A stretch of DNA of 64,000 nucleotides from Isoetes taiwanensis (lineage: Eukaryota > Streptophyta > Lycopodiopsida > Isoetales > Isoetaceae): positions 2,752,567-2,816,566 of the forward strand of contig JAJEKV010000028.1 of the NCBI GenBank assembly GCA_021234155.1, in the 5' to 3' direction. A program made the translations under genes and the position numbers. The notes under the pieces are model-generated. The model made no database searches and was not told the origin of the DNA. It saw nothing but the letters and a program-made list of their open reading frames with translations. The stretch's first letter is position 1. Each line of letters starts with the position of its first letter. Shown here in pieces: positions 25,478 through 36,995 of the stretch.

Positions 25478-26434
25478 CCCTACCGTGATGGGGCCCTCCA
25501 TCTATCCCCGCACACGTAGGTATCTCTCCGGTAATTTGAAGGGGCTACGAAGGTGTCTTGCGTGCCCTTCCCCTATGGGCTCCTATAACAGGAGAAGCAT
25601 AACATAACGTCAGTACTAGCAATAACAATACATCCAACTACCCCGAAGAGTGGCACATCCATAGAACCATAGATACATCAAAGATAATAACATACCGTCA
25701 AACATGTGAGCTCCTACCCCGGGCTCAGACTCGTAAGAGAAGTCAATTGACGACTGGACCTCAAGATAGAGCAGACCGAATATGACAATGGCGGGGCTAG
25801 CTATAGACAATGGCTAGGGTTGGCCACTCCATCTGCCCCTCTTGTGCATACTTTGCAGATGAGCTAAATCGGGCTCTGGCATGATTATAATCTGCCGAAT
25901 ACGTAGTCTCATGGTATCACCCATCGAGACTACTCCGAGTTGCATCTCCCCTTTTCGAGGTCTATTAGCTCCATGGGCGGCTAGAGAATCATAATGACAC
26001 ACCCATTCATGCCCGACCAACTTTTCAAAAACAAAAGCCGGGCCGACACTCGCAACTCTTGAGAGTCGTATGACACCATTGACCCGTGAAATGTTTCCAC
26101 TCATAATAACCGACCCACACGAAGTGATCGACTATAGGCTTAGCCCGCCATGGGTCCCCAATAGCCGCGCTCAGCAGGGACCTCCCTCCGCTTTGCCACT
26201 AGTCTCGTTGTATAGTGCTAAGTCACTCCATAGCCCTCGTGGTCGGGTGGGTTCCTAGGCACAGGTCGCATATAATAGGAACTAAGGGGTCTAAACTAGG
26301 AGCATCATCTAGATAATGGCCACTAGGTCTCTACCCCCTTCCCAATACACAAGGGGTGCAAACATAAGATCAACCATCATCGTATATCAACATAATCATG
26401 ATATATAATGAAGATAACATCTAATCTACACACG

Positions 26435-26446
26435 TGAATCTACCTA

Positions 26447-26447
<1 letters not shown>
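26435..26447. repeat. Target site duplication of the LINE, left copy
   Basis: TGAATCTACCTAC here is repeated exactly at 34555-34567. It is the 13-base target duplication made when the L1 inserted, and it directly abuts the T-run that is the element's poly(A) tail. Confidence 0.93.
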
Positions 26448-26477
<30 letters not shown>

Positions 26478-27208
26478 GAGAGAGAATGAGATATTTTTTC
26501 CATTAATTAAAGATCAGGAGATACATGGATGGCAACAAAGTGTTGCTATAATTGCTAGATGTAGCTATTATGGCAATAGCTAATAGAATAATTTAATTAA
26601 AACCAAAAACAGCCAAGAGTTTATGTGCATGGCTATTTTTAATTCTGGATGCACTTTAACATCAGCAAAATTAAGAGTTCAGTTCTCTTTTTGAAGTCTT
26701 CTACAACCGCTCCAAACATCTTCGATGATCACTTGATTAACCTCAGGAAAACACAATTGAGCAAAAAATGTAAGAAAACGTGTGGATTCGGATATTGATA
26801 TTTTAAAGTGGTCGGGGGAAGGTGAAATGGTCTCAGGAAAGCTGGTTGAAGAATGTGGTTGGTATTACTTCCCCACCCAAAGCCTCCGTAAGATCATTCA
26901 CACAAGAGGTAGCCATGATGAGCGAAGATTTCCATGTGCATCAGCCCCCTATGGTAATAGTAACATTCTCTCAGAAACTCGAATTGGGTGGTCACCATCC
27001 GCGAGATGTTGTGCATCTCTAGAAACCACCATAGGATATTCATCGATAGGTGCTTCTGCAGAATTCATAAGCCCATTGGATTTCCCTTACTGGAAATTCA
27101 TGGAGCATAGGAAAGATCATGTTTGGAATTTTGGATTTCCAATAAGTCTCCAGATAGGCATTGACCTGAGTGTCAAAGTTGCTCAAATTCCTCTCAGCTT
27201 CGAAGCAG

Positions 27209-30200
27209 TCAAAACTTGTATCCAAAGAGGGCGGTCCACGTAACATCAGGTACTCTAGCATTAACATCAGAAAATAAATTAGTATGTGCCTGATAACAGT
27301 GTAATTTAAATAATTTATAATGACCACAAAAAGAACCAATAGAATTCCACTTGTTGTCATAGTTGTCCCCTTCAATTTGAATCCCGTGAGCAGTTGCTGA
27401 GGTTTGTAGATCATGCATAATATTAATTTTAATCCAACAGACAGAAGTAGCATGACCTCCATGAGTGCATCTATTTCTGTGTTTCCATATATTCCAAATA
27501 ACAGTAAAAAGTAAGGTGTTAACATATTTATCATTATTCATTAAGACATCAATCAAATTATTTGGCTTGCTGATGGATAATATGTTTTGGCACCACCTCC
27601 ATAAGGGATCTAGCTTGAAATATGAATCATAGATTCAGGGCAGTTGCATCCAAGAGGACAATTCACAGAAATAGGACTAAGACCATGCTTCAGTCTAGAA
27701 GGATTATAGTGCTTAGCAATGCTCTCTAGATTGGATAAGCTTTTGTTGGCTAGCAACCAGATAAAATAGGAAACTTTTGGAGGACAGTAAGAAGACCAAG
27801 TGTTCTGTGAACTTTATCGGTTTTCTCGATCATTTAGGTTCCAAAGAAGTTTTGGCTTTTGAAGGAGTATTGTTGTCAGCTAGCAACTTATAGATCATGG
27901 AGACTTTATAGGTATATTTCCCTTTACATGACCAATCAGGATTGGGGTTCACATTGCTAATGTTGAGGGAGAAAAGTTTAGCCTTGAAGTGTTTAAATAT
28001 GCACCTATCTGAAGAGGTACCAGCAATTCTATTCCTGCGAGCAGTCCACGAGATCCAACCACCATTTGATCTCGAGATCTCCAATTGAAGAAATTCCATG
28101 CAAGAGACCATTTCTTATAAATCCGGGATGATTGATAGCAGGTATCTCATTCATTTTAGATAAGAAGGGATTCGAATAAAGATGTAGATGATTGAAATAA
28201 ATCAACTGCTATGAGTCATAAACTTAGAGATCCTGTTCCAAGCAAGAACTAAATTTCTCATGAGAGGGGAAATATTTTTAGCAGGATTGATGTCAAAGAA
28301 GATAGAGGAGGGGAGTTGATGACTGATAGATGGATGACCTTCAATTCCACTTTTTGGAACGTAACTTAATGAACACAGATCTTTGGATTTTCTTTATTAA
28401 AAATAGCTCTCCATACATGCTTCCCTACCTAAGGCCACACCCGCATAAATAAATTCCCCAAACCCAATACCCCATTGGGATTTAGGTCTCGTGATGTGGT
28501 TCCAACCAACCATATGATTTTTTCCCCAAATGAAATTTCGACAATTCTTTTCTAATCGAGATAGACACTTTTGGGTGCAAGCAAGGCAGAGGAAAAATAG
28601 ATATGAGAACTGGCAATCACTTTGATTTGCTATAATTGATCCGCCTGCCGGAGATAAACAATTACCATAGTTATTTAACTTTCTTTTGATCCAGAAATGA
28701 TAGGTGACCAAAGACCCTTGATATTAGAGTCTAAAGATAAAGGCATTCCAAAGAAATTGATGGCTTTGAGTGTTCTTGAAACATTTAATCCCAGAATAGA
28801 TTGATTGTTTGTGTCCCCATAATGGAACATTTATCCAAATTCAGGTTAATGCGGAGACGCCCCAAATGAGCTTAATAATATTAAGATAATTTCCAATGTT
28901 GAGAGGATCATTCTTAAGAAAACTAAAGGAGTCATCAAGCATATTGTAGAATATTCATATTGGAAGTATTATCAGGTAAAACTAATCCCTTAATATTTCC
29001 AATTTGGTGCTGGTGATTGATAACTCTGGTCAAGATTTCAGTAACTGCAATGAAGATGTAAGGGGCTAAAGGGCAGCCTTGTCTCACTCCTCTGGCAAGG
29101 GGAAAGAAAGATCTGGGGAACCATTAATAAGGATGTAAGATTGGGATCGGAATTTAGGCCAAGGATTAACTTAATGATCTTATCTGGGAGGCCAATTTTC
29201 CTCAAAGCAAAATCAATGAATTTCCAATGCACAGAATCAAATGCCTTTGAGAAATCAAGTTTCAAAAGAATACAATCTTGATTAGTATAGTCATTCCAAT
29301 GCAAACCTTCCATAGCAGCAATGTAATTATCCAAGATATATCTGTTTGGAAGAAAAGCTGACTGGGAAGGACTAATGATGTTTTGCAGATGCCCTTTGAT
29401 TCTGTTAGCAATGATTTTGGCACAAACCTTATAAGAGGAATTTGTTAAAGATATAGGTCTCCAGTCCGAAAAAAGTTTTGGATCATCAGATTTGGGGATG
29501 GGAGAGATCAAACCAGCAGAGATGGCAGGATGTAAATGATTGGAATTCTAAAATCCATGAATCATATGCACAAAATCAGATTTGATTATGTCCCAAAAAG
29601 CAATATAAAATTCAGGGGGGAACCCATCTGGACCCGGGCTCTTTCCTTTTTGAAAGGATTTGAGGGTGGCATAGATCTCCTCACAATTTGGAAGAATACT
29701 CAGATCCCCACTTACACTAGGAATGGAAATATTTGGTAAAGATTCCACCATGTTGAAGAATTCAGTAGCCTTGGAGTTAGGATTGAGATTGCCTTGGGGA
29801 TCTATCTGATTATCTGAAAATAGGGATTTATATTTCTCATTAAAGAAAGTAGAAATACCATTAGGATTGTCTATGATGATGTTATCATCATTAAGCACAG
29901 AGGAGATATTGGATTTCAACAATCTATTCTTGGCTACTCGAAAAAAGAATTTAGAATTCCCATTGTCCATGTTGGAGTGATATTTAAGCTTACATCTGAC
30001 AGCAGCCCCCTTTGCATCAGACTCCTCTATAATTTTGATGGAGTTTTCCAAGTTGCCCTCTAAGAGATGGAGCTCAAGATTCTTGGGGTCTTGAAGTTGA
30101 ATTTCACCCTGTTTAATATCATGTAGCAGAGTTATCTCCTCTTTGTTTTTCTCCTCATAATAAGTTTTGGACCAGCCCTTGATCCAATATTTAGCAGCTT

Positions 30201-31071
30201 TATGTTAGCATAAAATGCTCTCATGGAATGATTGTCATTGCTTTGGACTCTAGGAAGGCTGGAGTAAAAATTCCTGAAATCAGCACAGAATTTCTCAGAG
30301 TTAAGAAGAGAGGTGTTAAATTTGTAAGGAATGTTGCCATGTCTTCTAGGAGAAATTTCAAGCCTTGTGGAAAGAAATTGGGGTTGATGATCTAAAATAG
30401 AAGTGCTTTCATCATCAGTAAACCAAACAATTATCCCGTAAAGGATTATTTAAGTTGGTGATATAAAATCATCCGAGCAGTACGAAGACTCTTTTGTTGC
30501 CAGATTGTTTGTTTGACCAAGTAAATTTGGCAGTAGAGGAAGGAATGTGATGGAAAAGATGGTTATCTAAGAGAGAGGACCAGCACTCCTTTTCCTTTGA
30601 AGACATATTAATATGCTTACCAATTTTGAGGTCCCAAGAGGGAGTGTTGTTAAAATCTCCTGCCAGAATCCAAGATGAGATATTCTGGTTTTTTAACCAA
30701 ATATCCATTTGAGGCCAAGTATTCTCCCTAGTCTTTGGATTAGTTGAAGCATAGATGTTTAAAATTCCAAAATCCTCACCATTTAAGGAGAAAGAGACGA
30801 CTTGCCAAGATCCGTAAGGACTGCTATAGATAGAAGTATGAGCCAAGTTTCTCCAAATGACACAAAGCCCACCAGAAGTTCCATTAGCCTCAATCCAAGT
30901 TGAGGAGTAGCCTGGAGAAATCCAATCAGCCAGATTGGAGCACTCAAATAAAGGTAATCTGAGCTCTTGAAGAAGAATAATATCAGCATTATATTGCCTT
31001 TATCGGGCAATGGCTTTTCTTCTTTTAAAGGGGCCTTTAATATTTTTTAAATTCCGTGTCATAATCTTCAT
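27209..31071 (-). pseudogene. L1 ORF2 (endonuclease / reverse transcriptase)
   Basis: ORF2 nicks the target and reverse-transcribes the element. The ATG at 31071 opens the endonuclease; later blocks are ADIILLQE, GGLCVIWRN, FGILNIYAS and LAGDFNNTPSW (about 30650-30980). The reverse transcriptase keeps GKSPGPDGFPPEFY (about 29610), FSDWRPISLTNSSYK (about 29440), SQSAFLPNRYILDN (about 29330), LKLDFSKAFDSVHW (about 29230) and RGVRQGCPLAPY (about 29070). At the active site (28931-28940) QYADD is broken by one extra T, giving two stops. FTVIWNIWKHRNRC (about 27500) closes the zinc-finger-like region. Stops near 31000 and at 29548, and a frameshift near 29110, are the other clear breaks. No RNase H domain could be confirmed. 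Confidence 0.87.
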
Positions 31072-31147
31072 CTGTTAGATAAGAGATGATAAGAGGGAAG
31101 AAAAGGCCAATTATTTGTGATTTCGAAGTTTTTACGCGATTTTGTGC

Positions 31148-33846
31148 CTAGTATTGGGCTGCAGTGTACCAGAAATCTTTATGGTTTTGGGAATTGATTT
31201 TTTCTTTTTCTTGTGACAAGCTGATTTTGGCATTACCAATAATCTTGCTAGATCCATTAAGATTAGACTCGGGGTACTTTTCAAGGAAAATATCATCATC
31301 CCAAGCAAGATTGGGATTAGAATTTTCCTTTTCAAGAAATATATTGTCTACACTCTTATCCAAAGGAGACAGGTTCCCTAATTTTGACACATATTGATCT
31401 ATAGAAGCATTATTATTAGAATCCAAAATATTAATATCTAGGGATTAGGATCTTGCCCGGTTTGGAGCTCACATAATGAGTAATCTTTCTCTCACGGGTG
31501 TTGATTTGGGGATGTTTTCCATTGTTGGAGTTTCTGGTACCATTTCAATGCCTATGAGTTCAACTTGTTCACATTCTGTCTCTGAAACTGATATCCTTGT
31601 TGGAGTATCTGGAACCATTTCAATGTCATTGATTCCACAATGTTCACTTGCTGTCACAAGATCTTGATTATGCTTTGGTGATGAATTACTCAAACCGAAA
31701 GTAATATCCTCTTGCAAACTCGACATCCAAGAGCAATGTCTGGGGAAATAATTTCAACCTTTTTTGTGCAAGGAGTAGATGGAGTAGTGACAGGGGATAG
31801 GTCTATAAGGCACGGATATGAGGGGGCAAGTTGGGTGGTGGGTGTAATGATAAGTGAGGGTTGGTCATTTGGCTCAACTGAGTCTGCACAAATTTCATCC
31901 AATAGATCAGTCAAAATATTAAAACTGTTAGAGCACAATATTTTTTCTGATTTCTCAGAATCTGAGATTGTGTTGTCTCCAGAATTCAATTCAGGATTTA
32001 GAGAACTTCCCTTTTGTTGATTTTGTTGAGGAAGAGTTACAATTTCTGGAGATCTCGATTTCTCCATATTTCTTTTTTGCTGAGTGTCCAACTTTGTGCT
32101 ATATTCTGAGTGTACCTTTTGTTTCTCCTGATCTTTAGTTAATGAAATCCCAGTCTCTTTTCCATCTTTGGAGGCAGCTTTATTGTTTGCAGTAGCCATC
32201 TTATGTTCTTGAGTAGCCTTTGATGATATCTTTGCATTTGAATCATTTCCTGAGTAGATAACAATTCCTTTGTTAATTTTTCTTTCCCCAAATTATTTTG
32301 ATCTTTGATAGGAGACCAAACTGCCCTTAATAATATTATTAAGGGTGTTGTGAAGACCATAGGTATCATTGATCATATCATCAGTCATGATTGATTTTCC
32401 CTTTTGAATTCTTTTGTAATTGTCAGAATTCCCTGTTCTGCTGTTGTCCAAAACTTTATTTTGAACAGGATGAGAGATCTCCCTTTTTTCTCCAGTGCTA
32501 TCATGAGACATGCCAATTGAACCTCTGTTCAAGACAGAGATTTTAATAGGTGGTTGTTCCAGGGAGGAGTAAAATTGGCTCTTGAGGCTGATAGTGTCAG
32601 GTAGATTGGAAGTTTTATTAGTTGCTCCTTTTTTCTTTTTTTGAATCCTTTTGAAGCTCCCATTAGTATTCTTGTTCTGACCTGTAATATTGTTCAGACC
32701 TGTTTGCATGTTTGCATTTCTCCTTTCAGGTATAACATTTCCATAACCCTGCATTTGCTGAAGATTGCCATGCTTTATGCTTTCCACATATTTCTCATTT
32801 GTTTCTTTCACCATTTTCTTAACTGAGTCAATATTTGAGCTGTTATCTTCAATACAAGCAATATTTGCAAAATGCCTAGAATTGCATTTCTGGCAAATAC
32901 ATGGTAAACCAACCCATCTCAGCTGAATAGAATTGCTTTGGCCAAAGAAATCAGTGAAAGGAATAGAGGTAGGCACTTGTTTAGATAGGTCAATTTGGAT
33001 ATAGCATTTTGGTGGCCTGTAAGGGTAGTTATCAGTGGCAATATAGGTTCCAAATGAGTTGAAGATTGAAGAGAAACATTCTTCATGCCAATAAATGGGG
33101 TTTAGATCATTCATAGAGACAGAGGCAATGCAAAGTCTGTCTAATTTATTCAAAGACAAGGAGGGGCTCCATTTGAGAAAGGATACTTGAAAGGAGTCAC
33201 ATGTTGTAGTTCCAGTCTTGAGGAGGTAGTTGGCAGTACGAGAATTGGCACATTCAATCATAAGATAAGGATAGTTAAGCCAAAAGATGGAGTTGATAAC
33301 TATCCCCTTATGAAATTTGAGAAATTGATCCCACAATCTTTCAATTTTGAGACCAACACTACTAACTCTTGCAATGACAGCATTATTTTTCAAAGTTTCC
33401 ATTCTAGCAGCTATCAAAGGAGATTTCAAGGTAATACCTTTGAACATATCAAGAGTAGGTGGTGTAACACCTTTCAGACGATCCAGATCATTCGCCCATT
33501 GACGATCCGTTCGGATTGGAAGCACAGGCCTTGGAACCCCATTTTGAATGGTAACACCATCAGCATCCAAGATTGGAGTGCCATTGTACCCCGGGTCTTT
33601 GCAGAGATTATCCCATATTGGAGGAAAATGATCAAGAGGATGCATGCCTTTAATTGAATGATCTAAGTTAGAGAAATCTCCAAACTTAAGAAAACCAGAT
33701 GGGTTTTTAAGGAGATCACTTAACTGTAGGAAAAGATCAGCTCTGTCGGAAGGCGGGAGTTGCAAAGCTTGATGAAGAATGGAAATAGTTTGAATGTTTA
33801 GGGTTTTCTGGGTAAAAACTTTTTTAGGAAGAGCAGACGACGCCAT
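31148..33846 (-). pseudogene. L1 ORF1 (gag-like RNA-binding protein)
   Basis: ORF1 proteins coat element RNA and escort it to the nucleus. From the ATG at 33846 (MASSALPKK) the frame is open for 517 codons to a stop at 32293. It then continues in the same frame to 31690 and, after one frameshift near 31720, to 31148. Residues about 130-300 look like the plant DUF4283 gag domain, followed at about 330-345 by a zinc-knuckle-like CxxCxxxHxxxxxC (CQKCNSRHFANIAC). The C-terminal half is polar and low-complexity, with a short internal duplication: IEMVPDTPT followed 29 residues later by IEMVPETPT. With the stop and the frameshift ignored it would be about 900 residues, long for an L1 ORF1. The stop and frameshift are the only breaks I see apart from one stop near 31440. 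Confidence 0.82.
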
Positions 33847-34554
33847 TTATGAAAGGAAAAGTCAGGTGAAAGCAACAAGGAAATTGAAATCGGGAGGAAT
33901 TGAGCGGCGAGAGGAATTGAGCAGATGGAAAGGAAAGCAAAATCTAAAACTAAGATGGATTGATAGACCATGAAATCGCCATGAAATTACAAATCTAAAT
34001 ATAATTTGCTAAATTATAATGCTCTACTACACTTTTCTACTTCTCAGAATAAACCTTCACAATGATTTTTCTTAGCCAAATGCTTAATTGACTCGAAAAT
34101 TCCGATTCTTTGAGATCTTCTTTGTCACCTATAAATTCCTCCAACCAAGAATTAAGCATCTCATTTGAATTCAATGCAACCGGGAGCGAAGGTATACTCT
34201 TGCTGAAATAGGGAATCTGGAAAGAAAGAATTGGTGATCAATGAATTCCATAGTTCTGAGGATGATCCTGAAAGAAAACCACAGGTAAATCTCTGGCCAT
34301 GTTTGAGAATTGTGAAAATTTTTATATCTATCAAAAGCTCAGAACATGAGGAATTTGTTGATGCTGACCCTCTACAAGGGCAGCCAGCAGATATCCTTCA
34401 AATTCGATCCAGATCAAGCAAAAGTTGATGAATTCCGAGAGAAAAATGCCAAGAAGAGTGTTTGAACAGAAAAATCCGGGAAGAAGACAAAAAAATCAAG
34501 AAAAATGGCGCACGTCATTTTTCTAGATAGTTTTCTAATTCCTCATATTTCATC

Positions 34555-34567
34555 TGAATCTACCTAC
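34555..34567. repeat. Target site duplication of the LINE, right copy
   Basis: An exact copy of the 13 bases at 26435-26447. The LTR of element A resumes directly after it (TTGTTAGGGTTCC). Confidence 0.93.
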
Positions 34568-35101
34568 TTGTTAGGGTTCCTTGATTAGGGTTCGAAACCT
34601 AGACTGGGGAGTCCTAGAAAGGTTCTACTAGCAAGATAAGATACTAGCTCATCTGGAATCCTACCTATGAAGCTACTCTGAATACCTGCTCCGAACTTCC
34701 TCCAACTCCTGGAGTCTCCATGATTTGCTGATGAGTCGGATGGTTCCTCCTCCTTCTGATGAGTGCACTACCTTGGGGCTGTCGATCTGAGCTACACCAC
34801 AATGAACGATGTTCGAAACGGAGTTCCGAGCGAAGAACAGGTCCCAAGGCAAGTGGAGCAGGTTTGGGTTGCATGCCACTGCCACGGGGCTCCAATGCAG
34901 CGCTTCCATGTGGTGGGTGCCCAATAGTGTAAGGCCATGTGAAAATGGCCTTAAGCCTAAGGTTGTCTAAGTTATATGGATAACTTAGCTATGCTCCCTT
35001 TTCCACCTACTATGGTGTAGAAGGCTATAATGGTATATTGTACGGTGATGTGGCCCAGAAATATACGTATTAATGGCGTATATTTTAGGGGGGATATCAC
35101 A

Positions 35102-35699
35102 GGAGGAGGGTGTTAGTCTCGTGCCCAAAGGCGCAGAACTATTTCTAAGATATACAAAGGAGCCTAAAGGCAAAGCCCAGGCATCCACGTCAAGAGCCAA
35201 GACCACGCCAACTAAGAAGAACAGACCAAGAGAGTCCATGGCATAAGGGAACCCATGGCCTATCAGGCCTTAGTGCTACAAATCTCGGCAATTATAAATG
35301 ATTCCAGAGATCATGGCAGTGTTCAGCAGAGATTACAAGGATTAGATAACTGAAGAATCTGAAACGGAAATTGTTTTGCTATTCTGGGCCAGAGGCCATT
35401 GTACTATATGTATCAGAAATTTAGACTTAGAAGTTTAGACAAGTCCTGGCATTTTTGTTGTCTCACCTCCTCTCTGGAGATTTCTGTATTCTTAGCGATC
35501 ATTCAAGATTTTCACTTACCCTCGTTGTTCTTTTCATTCTTTCTGTTCTTTAGTTTTCTATTTTTCTTGTTATTACAAAAGCCCGCGTGATACTTTTCTG
35601 TAGAGGAGTTGTTTGTTTGACTCTAAGGTTCTCACGGAGCATCGTCCTTCAAGCTATCCCGAATTCGGACCCTAAACACTCCTGATGCGCATTTCATCT
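35102..35699. other. Non-coding, LTR-like DNA
   Basis: No gene was found. The block has a TATAAATGATTCC box-like tract near 35295 and a T/C-rich stretch (35500-35580), then 'ttctcacggagcatcgtccttcaagctatcccgaattcgg', which reads like the end of a plant LTR. No primer site or partner LTR was found, so a solo LTR is only a possibility. GGAGG at 35102 would be the target duplication of element A if its other LTR were present. Confidence 0.3.
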
Positions 35700-36720
35700 A
35701 GCCAGCCACTGAGCTCTCTTTTCTCTCCAGTAGACCTTGAGGCACTGCGGCCCCATTGCTATAGTATAAGGTAGGTTAGGGGAGACGAGCATCGGCCCAT
35801 ATTGACCACCTTCCGAAAAGTAGACAATGTGGCTTATCAAGGGTTACCCTCTCCGAAGAGGCAAGAAACCCATCTCCGCAATAGAATTTGATATGGGCTG
35901 TGGACTTCACCCCATCTGCGTGATGCTAAGAAGGCGCCGTGATTTGCTAAGTCATTTCGTGTAGCGTGGGACACCACCGGCCCCGTGACCGAATTCATGT
36001 AAAGGACAGTGCTCCACTAAGATCCCGAGCAAGGTGCATCGATGGGCCCAATCATACAGCTCCATTCTATGATGATTGTTCTGCATTTTATATAGTGCCT
36101 TCTAGCCCGTTGTCACTCATAGCCGTATGGAAGTGTCTCAGTTTATAATAGAAGCGAACTGCACTCCCAAATATTTATAGGTGGGTACTACTTCCACATT
36201 TTGCCCGTGTAATGGCGAGGGGGTTCTCACGCCATGAGGATGATATAAGGACACCTTAGTGTTGGCCAGTTGACGATATATCGGTCGTTTGGCAAAATGT
36301 GCCCAAGGTATCAAGACGGCCCTGCATGTCCATCGGAGCGTAAGAAAGAAGGTCCAACATCATTAGCATCTATTAGCTGCCTAATGATCTGGTGCAGAAG
36401 GTGAGCTCTGTCGCCCCCATGGTCAGCAATCCAGCTCTCCAACTGATCAATGTAAAGCCCAAACAATGTTCGAGAGAGGGGACATCCCTGGCGGACCCCC
36501 ATGCTGCTATCGAATGGTTGGCTTGTCGGCTACAACTAGCCTGAGCATGTCTCATATAATTTGTACACTGCATTCTGTAGATTTGTAGGATGCAGGAACC
36601 CCTAGTTGTTGCAATCTTGCCCATAGCTTTTCCTGAGGCACAATGTCAAAGGCCTTGAAGAAGTCCACGAAGCAACAATATAGGTCCTACCGGCGGTTCC
36701 TGTAGTCTTCCCTTAAAAAG
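35700..36720 (-). mobile_element. RTE-like LINE fragment with RT domain
   Basis: Read on the minus strand, 36620-36690 gives CCFVDFFKAFDIVPQEKLW, the first catalytic block. 36430-36502 gives GVRQGCPLSRTLFGLYID, the RT signature typical of the plant RTE-like clade rather than L1. The active-site box reads DANDV (about 36355) in place of YADDV. Downstream sequence (35700-36300) carries the region shared with 17565-17740. Both ends are undefined and several frames are mixed. It is a truncated relic. Confidence 0.75.
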
Positions 36721-36879
36721 GTATTATGACATGCTTCTCTTTGATCAACCAATTCTTTGATATAAATTACCAATGGAGTAAATGGATTGGTTTTAGTGAA
36801 ATTATTCTTATGGTGTTCTACTTTAGGTAACCTAATTCTAGTAGCAAATATATAACATGTTAAAATGTGATGTGAATTT

Positions 36880-36995
36880 TATTCGACGAGGACGTCGAAT
36901 CTTAAAGGGGATAAGAATGTGATGTGAATTTTATTATGATTGTATGACTCTAAGGTATATTAAATAATAAGGAGATGATGTGGCATGGAGAAGAC
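36880..36995 (+). other. Polypurine tract and start of an LTR-like sequence
   Basis: CGACGAGGACGTCGAATCTT, AAAGGGGATAAGA and then TGTGATGTGAATTTTATTATG form the usual end of a Ty3/gypsy interior, polypurine tract and LTR start, in plus orientation, with the LTR beginning near 36917. The LTR is then interrupted by the 1,009-bp DNA element and probably continues through the (GA)n arrays. An upstream echo of 'aatgtgatgtgaattttatt' occurs near 36867. No gag or pol was seen upstream, so this call is tentative. Confidence 0.45.

Larger units (their letters stand above)
26448..34554 (-). mobile_element. L1-type LINE, 8.1 kb, with poly(A) and target duplication
   Basis: A complete-length non-LTR retrotransposon in minus orientation. 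The 3' end is a run of 29 T on the plus strand (26449-26477), i.e. the poly(A) tail. The 5' end is at 34554 and exact 13-base direct repeats flank it. In element order it carries a 5' leader (33847-34554), ORF1 (33846 to about 31148), ORF2 with endonuclease, reverse transcriptase and zinc-finger-like region (31071 to about 27209), and a 3' untranslated region of about 700 bases. Few stops and frameshifts have accumulated, fewer than in the L1 at 17950, so the insertion is fairly recent. It broke the LTR of element A. Confidence 0.93.
24395..35101 (-). mobile_element. LTR of element A, split by two insertions
   Basis: The LTR begins TGTGACACTCC at 24395, next to the primer site, and ends GATATCACA at 35101, so the ends form a TGTGA/TCACA inverted pair. 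It is in four parts: 24395-24468, the 1,009-bp DNA element, 25478-26447, the L1 LINE, then 34568-35101 (target duplications counted once). Removing the insertions leaves about 1.58 kb, the same as the LTRs of element B (1,593 and 1,588 bp). The middle part shares recognisable blocks with element B, such as 'acaatggctagggttg-ccactccatc' (25808) and 'cttgtgcatactttgcagatg' (25841). This is the 5' LTR in element orientation; the 3' LTR is missing from the window. Confidence 0.8.

Noticed and set aside
26782-27243. A 153-codon plus-strand open frame
   Set aside because: It lies antisense over the 3' part of the minus-strand L1, whose orientation is fixed by poly(A) and target duplications. It shows no domain.
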